DNA from: Dallia pectoralis
Taxonomy: Eukaryota; Chordata; Actinopteri; Esociformes; Umbridae
Direction of reading: 5' to 3'
Length of the DNA stretch: 64,000 nt
Assembly (NCBI GenBank): GCA_029465975.1
Contig: CM055754.1
Location: 7,243,764 to 7,307,763, forward strand
Shown here: positions 34,108 through 44,738 of the stretch, piece after piece
How positions within the stretch are numbered: position 1 is the first letter of the stretch
Layout: each line of letters starts with the position of its first letter
Notes under the pieces: model-generated
Database searches by the model: none
Told to the model about the DNA's origin: nothing
What the model saw: the letters and a program-made list of their open reading frames with translations, nothing else
Translations under genes and position numbers: made by a program

Positions 34108-34220
34108 AGGTTCCAGCGCTGCGATTGTATATCAATTGCTTACCTATGGTGCCAGGCTGCACCAATGAGATACAAGGGATTTCATCACCTGACTTTTGCA
34201 GCACAGTGAATTGCATCTGG
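34108..34220 (-). repeat. Dispersed repeat, copy B (partner at 21905-22015)
   Basis: On the minus strand CTGCAAAAGTCAGGTGATGA, CATTGGTGCAGCCTGGCACC, AATTGATATACAATCGCAGC. It aligns gap-free with the copy at 21905-22015. Both copies are open in the same minus-strand frame, but this may be chance. Confidence 0.65.
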
Positions 34221-36441
34221 GCAACGAAATGAATCACCTATAAGTATTCAGGAACGTAGCTCGCTATTTCACAGATATCCTAGATGGTTTCAAAGAGGAT
34301 GCAAAGTAGTCTCTCAGTCACAGTTAATACATCTACTGTACATTTGCATCAAACAACTTGCGGTATCATATTACAAAAGACGGACAAATGCAATACGCTC
34401 ATATCTTGGATTAAATGTGATCATTACTGGAATGGCAGAAAATGTGGGCTAACCCATCGAGAATACTTAGCATGGCTATGCTTACCGTCACCAAATCTAT
34501 TTGCCAAAGCTAATATATACCCTACAACAAGTAGTATAATATTTGGCATGACTGATGTTTATATGGGTAGGTAGGTAAAAATGATTAGCAATAAATACAC
34601 AGACATCAGTTTGAAATCAAATGAGCTAGCTTCTGTATCTGTACCCTGAGCTAAATGTCTTCAAAAAGGTCACTGTCAAGTACATAATGATAGTTAGCTC
34701 AGATGTTTTGCATCACACACACAACATTAGATAATGTAAGAACAACACAATTTATTAATTTCATACTTTTTCTGTTTAAACAACTGTGAAATACTTGAAC
34801 AGCCCTCCCGGTGCTTAGCTTTCCTAATATGTATGTGTTCCCTAAAATAAATATAAGCATTATTAAATTGTCTTATTTAATTGGTTACATACATACTTTC
34901 TTTTTGTGATATGTGCAGAAAATGTGAGACTAAAATATGCACTCACACTGTTTCGTATTATTTTATACTATATTATATTACTTTATTATTCAACTAATGG
35001 AGTATTTTTATTTTATTTAATAATTATTTATTTAATAATTTCTTTATTAACCCCCCACATGTCTACCGGGGGTTTGGCCTCATCACCTAGATGTCAATAC
35101 AGTAGCTCCTCATAGCAGCTAGTTTAAATAACACTAGCTGTGCTATTGGACAAATAACACAGATTCAACTCATAGCCATCTTATGCCATCAGTCAATAAC
35201 ATTATCGCTAGATTTAAGTACCAGTATCAGCTAACTAGCTCCCAAACAAAGTGTGCTTGGCTAAACTAAATCTACTTTGTTACTAGAACCGGTCGAGCGC
35301 TGGGTAAACAAGCGAGCACGAAGCACAACAACATGAACGTTGACTTGACTTGATCATGTCAAGAAAAAGAGGAAGCAGTTGTAATTTCAAGTCTTATTTG
35401 TAAACAAAAAAGATGTACAATAATTGATCAAATTAAAGATATGTTGTTTTGCCTATGCCTGCAACACAACTCACATTATGTTTGGTAGAGCTAACCTTTC
35501 CCTGCAATAAGAGCTACAGATCTTTTGTAAGCAGATTTACCGGCTTCCACACAGCGTCAGAAGTGATTTTGCCCCCCCTGTCATTGGCAGATTTGCTCCA
35601 GGTAATTGCTTCTGAACTGCAACTCACAAATAGTGCCGCAGATTTGACCATTTTATTTTTTATCTCGAGCAGGACAATTTTCGGGGGTCCTTGTGCTTGA
35701 TTTTACTTGTCCTGCTAAAAAGTGAATTTCCTCTCAATCTTCAGTTGTTTAGCAGACTGACACAGGTCCTGTGTTTCGCTCCTTCAATTCCTCCTATCAT
35801 TTTAACACGATTCCCAGTTCCTGCTGACTAGAAGCATTCCTATAGCCCTACTTTACTCAAATATAAACCGAAACTAAACCTGTTCATTGATGTAAACATT
35901 ACTGGAAGACACCGTCCTTGTCCCGTTCTCTATGACAAAAATCAGCTGCAAGCAAATATAAAACTATACACGGTAGCAGAGGTCCCTCATTAATTACATT
36001 TCGGTGTGTAGTTTGTCTCCTCTGTCCCGATAATAGTTCCCAGGGTCTAAGTTAATCTCCTTTAAATTACCTGCCAGCAAGTGGCAAGGTGGGAAAAGTC
36101 ATTATTATCCGAAAGATCAGCATCGCCAGGCTGTACCTAGAAGTTGATGGCCGTTTCTCTTCTCCCCCGCGGTGATTGACAACAAGCATTCTATTATGGG
36201 TCTCTCTTTCTTTAATCATGAATGTACCTTTTGTTGCTCTAGCTGGCCGGGATTAGAAAATGATTTATGGGCGATGGACAGTGAAAGGTTAGAAATTAGA
36301 CTGCAAATTTTACCAGTGGAATGCTTTAATAAGAGAAGGGGCTGATTGGAAGTGGTTTAATAACGCTTAGGCTAAAGAGTTAGAGGTGTGCAGGTAGGCA
36401 GTAATTACATTGCAAGTATGTGCTACCGACGTTTGGAATCG
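34221..36441. other. Unique AT-rich region, possible conserved non-coding block near its end
   Basis: 34900-35050 is very AT-rich. 36000-36430 is a non-repetitive segment with several TAAT cores and looks like conserved non-coding sequence, but I cannot test this. No gene identified. Confidence 0.45.
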
Positions 36442-36446
36442 TATAC
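36442..36446. repeat. Target-site duplication TATAC (left)
   Basis: Pairs with CATAC at 36773-36777 (4 of 5). Confidence 0.55.
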
Positions 36447-36772
36447 TGTCACGGTTGTGGTGAGTTTTGTTCCACACGGGGGTGTTTTGTGGGGAGCACT
36501 TCCTGTGTTTTGATTGTTGAGTTCAGAACAGCTGTTTTCGGTTCAGCTTACCACCGGGGGGGGGGGGTAGGATGATATTTCTACGTCACGTTCCGTTGTT
36601 GTAACTGTGTTAGATGGTTGTTAGTAAGACGCTTGATAGTGACATTTTATTTAATTCAGTGCTTGTTTTCAGGTGATGTAGTGTTTGTCGGTTTTGGTTT
36701 TAAAATTTACCCGAATAAATGTGCTATTTCTACGACGACTGGCTTCCCTCGCTACACCTTTAGATCGTGAAA
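36447..36772 (+). mobile_element. Solo LTR, 326 bp, related to the 14.7-kb element
   Basis: Starts TGTCACGGTTGTGGTGAG and ends ATCGTGAAA, one change from the CGTGACA end of the 14746-18184 element. AATAAA is at 36714-36719, about 50 bp before the end, as in that LTR. Shared words include CACTTCC.GTGTTTT and AGTAAGACGCT. A run of 12 G lies at 36556-36567. The flanks TATAC/CATAC suggest a 5-bp duplication. No interior or second LTR follows, so it is a solo LTR. Confidence 0.75.
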
Positions 36773-36777
36773 CATAC

Positions 36778-37219
36778 TGCATATGCTCTGACACACACTC
36801 TGTAGCCACACGTAAATATCGTTAGCAAAAAGATTTGTTAGGGTCAATGGGCGTATACTGTACAATATTTAGAGGGAATCCCATGACAGACAGTAATGGA
36901 AAGAAAAGCAAGCATTTAATTTTTTGTACTTTACATTTCTACAACTATTGTATAAGCATTTTTTGTTTACACCTTTTACAAGTTCTTCTACTAATGAAGA
37001 CTCAATAATGAATCCATGATGTTAGAAATGTGTGAGGAAATGACATTTGTTTTTCAAAACAATGCGTTAGAAAAACTACATTAAACAGCCAGGATGTTGA
37101 CTTTGTAATTAAAATTAATTACTGTAATGTATTCACGTCAGATAAATTGAATAAATTGTTCGTCAATCATTTCAGGGTCACATTTGGGTGAATTATTTGT
37201 GCTGTTGCTAAAAGCACTT
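36778..37219. other. Intergenic sequence, nothing recognised
   Basis: AT-rich unique sequence. Confidence 0.5.
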
Positions 37220-37705
37220 TTTTCGATTAGATTCAACTTTATTGTCATTGAACAGTACAAGTACAGTACAAGAATATGCAGTTTGCATCCAACCAGAAGT
37301 GCAGAAGAGCAGCGCAAAAATTATATTCAGGGCGGGCAGTGTGTCAATGTGCCAATGTATGAGTCAAATGAGTTTGAGTACAATGTAAGGATGGAGCTGG
37401 AAACGCTGGCCGTTTTTTACCACCCGCTGCAGGAAATTACGGTCGGCCTTGGAGCAACCGTCGTACCAGACTGTGGCACGGTTGGTTGGAATGCTCTCGA
37501 CCGTGTAGCAGTAACGGATTACCAGGATGTTGGTAGATAGGTGGGCCTTCATGAGCATCCTTAGTACAGGCGCTGGGTTGTGGTGTAGAAGGACAGCTAG
37601 ATTGGACAGATCGTTGGAGATGTGTTCACCCAGGAATTTCTAGCTGGCCTCACGTTCCACCGTCGTCTCGTCAATAAGAACATCGACATGCATACAGACC
37701 TGTGT
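37220..37705 (-). mobile_element. Rex1/L2-like LINE 3' part
   Basis: At its low-coordinate end AGATTCAACTTTATTGTCAT is the antisense of a LINE tail ending CAATGACAATAAAGTTGAAT. Further up, on the minus strand, 'RVVKNGQRF' is followed upstream by words shared with 1-545 (TACCAGGATGTTGGTAGATA, CACGTTCCACCGTCGTCTCG). The frame is broken. The plus 118-codon frame 37184-37540 is its antisense. Confidence 0.8.
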
Positions 37706-39751
37706 TAAAATGGAACGTGTGAGCCGACATAGTATTGTTCTAGGGAGACACGCCTACATCCTGCTGTTTACATCCACTCTACATCGCCTACCACGCTTTC
37801 CTCGTATTAAGAATTTGTAACGTTGCGTTTATTAAAAGAGTTTCATCATCATAATCAAACCAAGCATGACAAATGAAATGAGATTTGATTGGATGTGAGG
37901 TCTCCAGACCTCTCCAGGCGCAGACATTGAGCGTGAAATGTAGGCTCCCTTCTCAAAGGCACATTTATAGTAACAAGCCGCGTCTCTGGAGTGTAGAAAC
38001 AGGGAATTAAATTCCCTAATCATCAGCGCAGATTGCTCCTCTGATGTCAGAGTTTTTAGATAAATTGATATAAAAAAATGTAATGACATTTGCTAAGTGT
38101 TATCTCCCCACACAGGTGAGGCCGTTTGCTCGGGACCTGTTCTTTTACTGCAATAGCTTCTTTACTGAGATTCGACCCGGCAAAACATATTAAAGATCGA
38201 AAAAAGCAATTAAAAAAGAATAAAGACGGAAATATGATATACGCATTGTAGCGTCCTCAAAAGCGCGTAAGATCACTCCAAACACGCCTTCGCGCGTCAC
38301 GTGAATGTTTTTATGTAGAAGAGTAAAACAGGTTACTGTCTGACACGCCAGATGCCCTTACGCAGCTACTCTACTGACACTGTAAGCACACAACGTCACT
38401 TGCAACATCACCAAGAACCCCATTGGTTAACCGCTTGTCGAACACGGATCGCCCTATAAACACGGCATTTCGCCCACATTGGGATGTGGATACATCCACA
38501 CTAGCCGTTAGCAATGTGTTGTCTTATCCTGCGTCTGTGCTCACTGAGAACGTGTAGGGGATTTGCAACCTACACACTGCACTCTGTGAAATGTGCAGTG
38601 TTTTTAGGGAGGCCGTCTCCCACGGAAACAGATTAAGTCTGGGAAGTGCTCTTTATCTGAGCCGATATTTACAGCGTCTGAAGACGTTCTCTCAAATTGG
38701 CTGCCTTTCCTCCCTTTGCACTCAGGCTAATCCCACAGCCCGGACACAGAAAGAATATCTACACACCAAACACACGGCTGCCTTCGGGCAACAAATTCAT
38801 GAAGGGGTTCCCTACCCAGAACTCCCCCCCCTGTCCCCAGACCTAAATAAAGCATTGACTAAATAGTCTCTCTATTTCATTTCTCTCAGGTGAATGTATT
38901 ATTCCAACAGTAACCATGCCCACATTTGGAGCTCTACAAGGGCCCCATGCCACTTTGCCGAAATATCGTCTTTCTCCTAAAGAACATCCACAATTCAAAC
39001 TGATACATTATGCAAAATGTAGATCGCTGAGAATATTAAACTACGTTATCCACGGGCATTTCCTGTAGTGAACAAAGTTATTGTCATGTAATGACGGCAA
39101 TGTCAGATTGCAACAGCTTTGCATTCATCCTACAACTGCCCCACGCGGGCCTCGAATCAGCATCGCTCCGAACACAATGACAACCGTCACCGATGAAGCG
39201 TCATTACCGTCGACCCACAAAAGGCTGTGGCTCTCGCAAAGCCCGGCGGACAATTATGTCAAGGTCTCGGAGCAAGTGATGTCATCCGTTGAAATGCTAC
39301 CAGCACACCGCTTGCTGCGTAGCACTGTAGATTGCCTGCTCACCAGGACAATCCCCAAATCTCGCCAGTTGGATGATTATATTCAAAGGACATACGCCCG
39401 GCCCGATGGCTTGATGTTCCAGATGAAAAAGCACTCAGCCATTTCCTTGGTCTTTTCCAAGTTGCGAATGCGACAAGCATTCTGTCAAGCGCAGGACAAC
39501 ATCATAACAGCATGGATTCGGCAAATGGCTTGGCCTGATTTTATAACGGACAGAATGCAGACTCCGTGGGAAGCTAGTAGAATATCCTTTGACTACCCTT
39601 TTTACACGCCAATAACTCTGACTGCTTTTTGCAGAAATCACAAACCCTACATAAAGATCTGGGCTGAGATGAAACGAAGTACAGTATTCTGGTGCATAAA
39701 ACCTTGGCACAATTTTTAAACACAAGAGATTAAACACATGAGGTAATATGG
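37706..39751. other. Intergenic region with a 212-codon unassigned frame
   Basis: Plus frame 39081-39719 (212 codons) is the longest non-repeat frame apart from that at 21439-22137. It has no recognised domain and no good splice or start context, and I treat it as probable chance (see findings). No repeat array here. Confidence 0.45.
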
Positions 39752-40490
39752 GATGCTCTGTTTGATGTGCGCTGGTCTCACTAACATGTGGGGTCAGTCT
39801 GTCTGATGTGTGCTGGTCTCACTAACATGTGGGGTCACACTGTCTGATGAGTGCTGGTCTCACTAACATGTGGGGTCACACTGTCTGATGTGTGCTGGTC
39901 TCACTAACATGTGGGGTCACACTGTCTGATCTGTGCTGGTCTCACTAACATGTGGGGTCACTCTGTCTGATGTGTGCTGGTCTCACTAACATGTGCGGTC
40001 ACTCTGTCTGACGTGTGCTGGTCTCACTAACATGTGGGGTCACTCTGTCTGATGTGTGCTGGTCTCACTAACATGTGGGGTCAGTCTGTCTGATGTTTGC
40101 TGGTCTCACTAACATGTGGGGTCACACTGTCTGATGTGTGCTGGTCTCACTAACATGTGGGGTCACACTGTCTGATGAGTGCTGGTCTCACTAACATGTG
40201 GGGTCAGTCTGTCTGATGTTTGCTGGTCTCACTAACACGTGGGGTCACACTGTCTGATGTGTGCTGGTCTCACTAACATGTGGGGTCACACTGTCTGATG
40301 TGTGCTGGTCTCACTAACATGTGGGGTCAGTCTGTCTGATGTTTGCTGGTCTCACTAGCATGTGGGGTCACTCTGTCTGATGTGCGCTGGTCTCACTAGC
40401 ATGTGGGGTCACTCTGTCTGATGTGCGCTGGTCTCACTAACATGTGGGGTCACTGTCTGATGAGTGCTGGTCTCGCTAACTTGTGGGGTG
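39752..40490. repeat. 41-bp minisatellite, about 18 copies
   Basis: The unit contains GCTGGTCTCACTAACATGTG then GGGTCAC(A/T)CTGTCTGATG. Starts of GCTGG at 39771, 39812, 39853 and 39894 fix the 41-bp period. Variants are mostly CACACTG, CACTCTG and CAGTCTG at one spot and GTGTGC, GAGTGC and GTTTGC at another. The last unit is shortened. Frames over it are repeat artefacts. Confidence 0.96.
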
Positions 40491-42461
40491 CAAACCCACC
40501 CACCCATCATGCCTGCCTCCATCTGTTTGACTCTCTGCTTCTTTCGCCTGGGGAGATCAGTACCAGGTTCCTTGCTCATTGCCTGTGGGTATCAATATCG
40601 TTAATAGTGGTATTGTACACACGATCATGTGATGGCATTGAGTTACCAGTTTATGCCAAGACTTTGTTCAACGTGAACTGAAATGTATTTTGTTTATATT
40701 AATAATATAGAAGGTAAGCAAAATGTAAAAGAAGAGATTTTATCCATGTGCAGATGTGTTAAAAAAGTTGTACATTATTGTGAAACCCAATAGCATAGGG
40801 GCACAACTTGCAAAATGCCCGAGCTAAGAAAACACATTTTATTAAATAAAACAGAAAAATCAATCAACTGTAGCCATTTACTTTCCTCTGTAGTTTGTTA
40901 CCCTTAAGCCTGAACATTACCAGATATTTTTTCCAAATGTGTTTCTTCTGTCGGTAATCATATATCTTCCCCGTGTTACCCCAGGTTCACCTTTTACCAG
41001 CACACCATTTATAGAGGCGTAGTAACAGGAATTTGGGCCAAATGAAACATCTTATACAAAATCGAATGTAACTGAGATACGGTCTTCGGGGTCACGACAT
41101 GAAGCCTCGCCGTGGAGGAAGCAACAGCTATTGCCGAAACTCTTGAAGATCGAGATGGAGTATCTCCCACGCCTGGAGAATTTACAATCTCCCTGCTTCT
41201 TTTAGGGAGGTTTAGGATCTCCCCGGTTTGTCTGTGTGTTCAAGGCCTGGGCACAATTTAGCGGAGGGGAGTGCTGTAGAACCGCCGACTCCGTTAAAGC
41301 AGTAGCCCAGATATGTCTCTGCTCGTTGGGGTCGTGACAGTAGGAGCGCGTGAAGGTTTCGATAGCGAGCTGTGGTAATAATAGATGGGTCAGTGGCCTG
41401 TAGCGGAACCAAGAGCCTTAGTCGGGGACGCAAAGGTAGGACTCGGATGCGCAGGAAACGCTCTCTCCCCGTACCAGTCCTCCCTTTCCCCCGTCCTGTC
41501 TCAGAGGAAGCAGAGCCAGCTGTACTTGTCGTACGGAACTCGTGGACTGGAAGATAAAACAGGACAGAGGAAACCCTCTTGAGTGTTCAGCAGTGCTTCA
41601 TGATGAGAGGACTTCAGCTTCGAAGATTCCTCATTTATTTAGCGCGAGTCTCTAATCTGAACACTTTTCTCCTAGTGTTTTACGAATTTGCTCCTTAGCG
41701 AGATTCTGTTTCTCGCGTCTGTCTTGAGAGCAGATCTATTCATTCTTCCTCCGAAACAAAGCACAGACTGTATATTTTGTAGCTTTCCCGGCAGTGCAAA
41801 AATCTTCATATTTTAAATAGACTTCTGTGCTTCACTGATAATTACATCTATGGAGAAATCCTAGCCTATCTCTGGGAAGTTTAAACAGTTCATCCATCAA
41901 ATACGGATGCTGCAGGGTACACAGAATGTATTGTTTAGCAGCTTGGTCAATTACTAGGTAGCTATGCCTTTGGTCTCTCAGTGCATGTAAAGTATCCAGA
42001 ACATGCGTGTAATGTGTTAGTGCCTCTGTACTTGCTCAATTCTTGTGTTTTAAAATGTAACAGTAGAGCGCATAACACTTTGAATGATAGAAGAAACGGG
42101 CAGCTATTGTACCAGAAATCATTGTTGACTTCTACTTGTAGGAGACACGTACGGATACAGTGTAATCTATTTCAGACGAGTACCCCAGATCAATAATCTG
42201 GCGGAGCAAAAGGCACCGCTCGGTTGGTGACTTGACATTTCTTCAGATCCGTCTTAAAGTTGTAAAATACTTCAAAAAATGTACTTAGAATCACTCTTAT
42301 GCTTATTACTGGTCGCTGTATTGGGGTTCCCCGTTTATTCATTTTAGAAACTAAATAACTTGTGTAAATATTTCAACCAAAAAAGTATTTTAGAGTTTTA
42401 CAGGAGATTGTATGGCTTTCATCGTGACTAAGGTTACTGTACTGGCAATAAATATTACTTC
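40491..42461. other. Intergenic sequence, nothing recognised
   Basis: Unique sequence with a GC-richer part near 41080-41600. Overlapping frames of 60-73 codons on both strands show no motif. Confidence 0.5.
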
Positions 42462-42595
42462 GGGTTGGTCTAGCTCAGAGAGAAGAGAGATCTTGTGTAG
42501 CTATCTTTGTGAAAGCCAGGGTTCTGGGTTAATTTCTCACGTGGGGCCAATATAAAAAATGTATGCACTCACTACTGTAATTCTAGTGTGGGTTA
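42462..42595 (+). mobile_element. tRNA-derived SINE (salmonid-like)
   Basis: GGTTGGTCTAGCTCAGAGAG is an A-box-like head. CCAGGGTTCTGGGTTAATTT holds a decayed B box. GTGGGGCCAATATAAAAAAT GTATGCACTCACTACTGTAA is the SINE body that I know from salmonid repeats (CCAGTATGAAAAATGTATGC). Head and body are in the expected order on the plus strand. Dead copy. Confidence 0.7.
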
Positions 42596-43162
42596 CTGAC
42601 GATCGGGATATCAATTTAAAGGTTGTGAATAAGAATCGCCATTATTATTCAAGGGGCTCTCCATAGGGTTAAATTAGAACGTCGCTATATAGAAAAAGTA
42701 TTAAAGGTATCGAAGCAATAAAGTACAAAAAGTTACTTTTAGAAGTTGTACTTTTATACTATTAAGTACTGTGGTGTTGTTCTTCAGTGAGCTAATTTTT
42801 TTCATCTGGGATATATACGTATATATCACTAAACACATTCTGCTTGACGTTGTTCGCTATTCCTAAACTGGGTTAGAAATAGCTGACTTGTTACATTTCC
42901 GTTGTTATTTGATATTTTACTCCTTCGGGATCCTATTGTTGACTGTGAAGGAAATTAGCTTATGCAGCAGAGACAGGGGCAGACAAGAAAATAGTCCCTG
43001 TATATTATTCTGTTCTTTTGATCTCTTCTTTCTCGGACCGCGGCTGTATTTCGGAAATTACTGCGTGAAGCCTGATAGATGTCTTTCTACTCTGTCAATA
43101 GTCATGTGAAGCCCTGGGGAACATGTTCTCAGAACATGAATCACATACGCAGTCTTTGTGGC
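42596..43162. other. Intergenic spacer with an 18-bp palindrome
   Basis: GATATATACGTATATATC at 42810-42827 is a perfect palindrome. Otherwise nothing recognised. Confidence 0.6.
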
Positions 43163-44738
43163 GTTACCATGTTACATCCGATACAGTGTGATTGTGGCCG
43201 TTACCATGTTACATCCGATACAGTGTGATTGTGGCCGTTACCATGTTACATCAGATACAGTGTGATTGTGGCCGTTATCATGTTACATCCGATACAGTGT
43301 GATTGTGGCCTTTACCATGTTACATCAGATACAGTGTCATTGTGGCCGTTACCAAGTTACATCCGATACAGTGTGATTGTGGCCGTTACCATGTTACATC
43401 CGATACAGTGTGATTGTGGCCGTTACCAAGTTACATCCGATACAGTGTGATTGTGGCCGTTACCATGTTACATCCGATACAGTGTGATTGTGGCCGTTAC
43501 CATGTTACATCAGATACAGTGTGATTGTGGCCGTTACCATGTTACATCCGATACAGTGTGATTGTGGCCGTTACCATGTTACATCCGATACAGTGTGATT
43601 GTGGCCGTTACCATGTTACATCAGATACAGTGTGATTGTGGCCGTTACCATGTTACATCCGATACAGTGTGATTGTGCCGTTACCATGTTACATCCGATA
43701 CAGTGTGATTGTGGCCGTTACCATGTTACATCCGATACAGTGTGATTGTGGCCGTTACCATGTTACATCAGATACAGTGTGATTGTGGCCGTTACCATGT
43801 TACATCAGATACAGTGTGATTGTGGCCGTTACCATGTTACATCAGATGCAGTGTGATTGTGGCCGTTACCATGTTACATCCGATACAGTGTGTTTGTGGC
43901 CGTTACCATGTTACATCCGATACAGTGTGATTGTGGCCGTTGCCATGTTACATCCGATACAGTGTGATTGTGGCCGTTACCACGTTACATCCGATACAGT
44001 GTGATTGTGGCCGTTGCCATGTTACATCCGATACAGTGTGATTGTGGCCGTTACCATGTTACATCCGATACAGTGTGATTGTGCCGTTACCATGTTACAT
44101 CCGATACAGTGTGATTGTGGCCGTAACCATGTTACATCAGATACAGTGTGATTGTGGCCGTTACCATGTTACATCCGATACAGTGTGATTGTGCCGTTAC
44201 CATGTTACATCCGATACAGTGTGATTGTGCCGTTACCATGTTACATCCAATACAGTGTGATTGTGGCCGTTACCATGTTACATCAGATACAGTGTGATTG
44301 TGGTCGTTGCCATGTTACATCAGATACAGTGTGATTGTGGTCGTTGCCATGTTACATCAGATACAGTGTGATTGTGGCCGTTGCCATGTTACATCCGATA
44401 CAGTGTGATTGTGGCCGTTGCCATGTTACATCCGATACAGTGTGATTGTGGCCGTTGCCATGTTACATCCGATACAGTGTGATTGTGGCCGTTACCATGT
44501 TACATCAGATACAGTGTGATTGTGGCCGTTACCATGTTACATCAGATGCAGTGTGATTGTGGCCGTTACCATGTTACATCCGATACAGTGTGATTGTGGC
44601 CGTTACCATGTTACATCAGATACAGTGTGATTGTGGCCGTTACCATGTTACATCCGATACAGTGTGATTGTGGCCGTTACCATGTTACATCCGATACAGT
44701 GTGATTGTGGCCGTTACCATGTTACATCAGATGCAGTG
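43163..44738. repeat. 37-bp minisatellite, about 43 copies
   Basis: The unit begins GTTACCATGTTACATCCGAT and ends ACAGTGTGATTGTGGCC. Main variants are CCGAT or CAGAT, TACC or TGCC, and a 36-bp form lacking one G (TGTGCC). The array is about 1.58 kb. The 60-73-codon frames within it are repeat artefacts (three units are 111 bp, so all frames cycle). Confidence 0.97.

Noticed and set aside
41080..41340. Possible further LTR ending GTCGTGACA at about 41338
   Set aside because: No matching TGTCAC start, AATAAA or target duplication could be found.
43229..44334. Plus-strand ORFs of 60-73 codons such as MWPLPCYIRYSVIV
   Set aside because: They are translations of the 37-bp minisatellite and cycle through all frames.
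43163..44738. CRISPR-like array
   Set aside because: Units are contiguous with no unique spacers, and the surrounding DNA is vertebrate.
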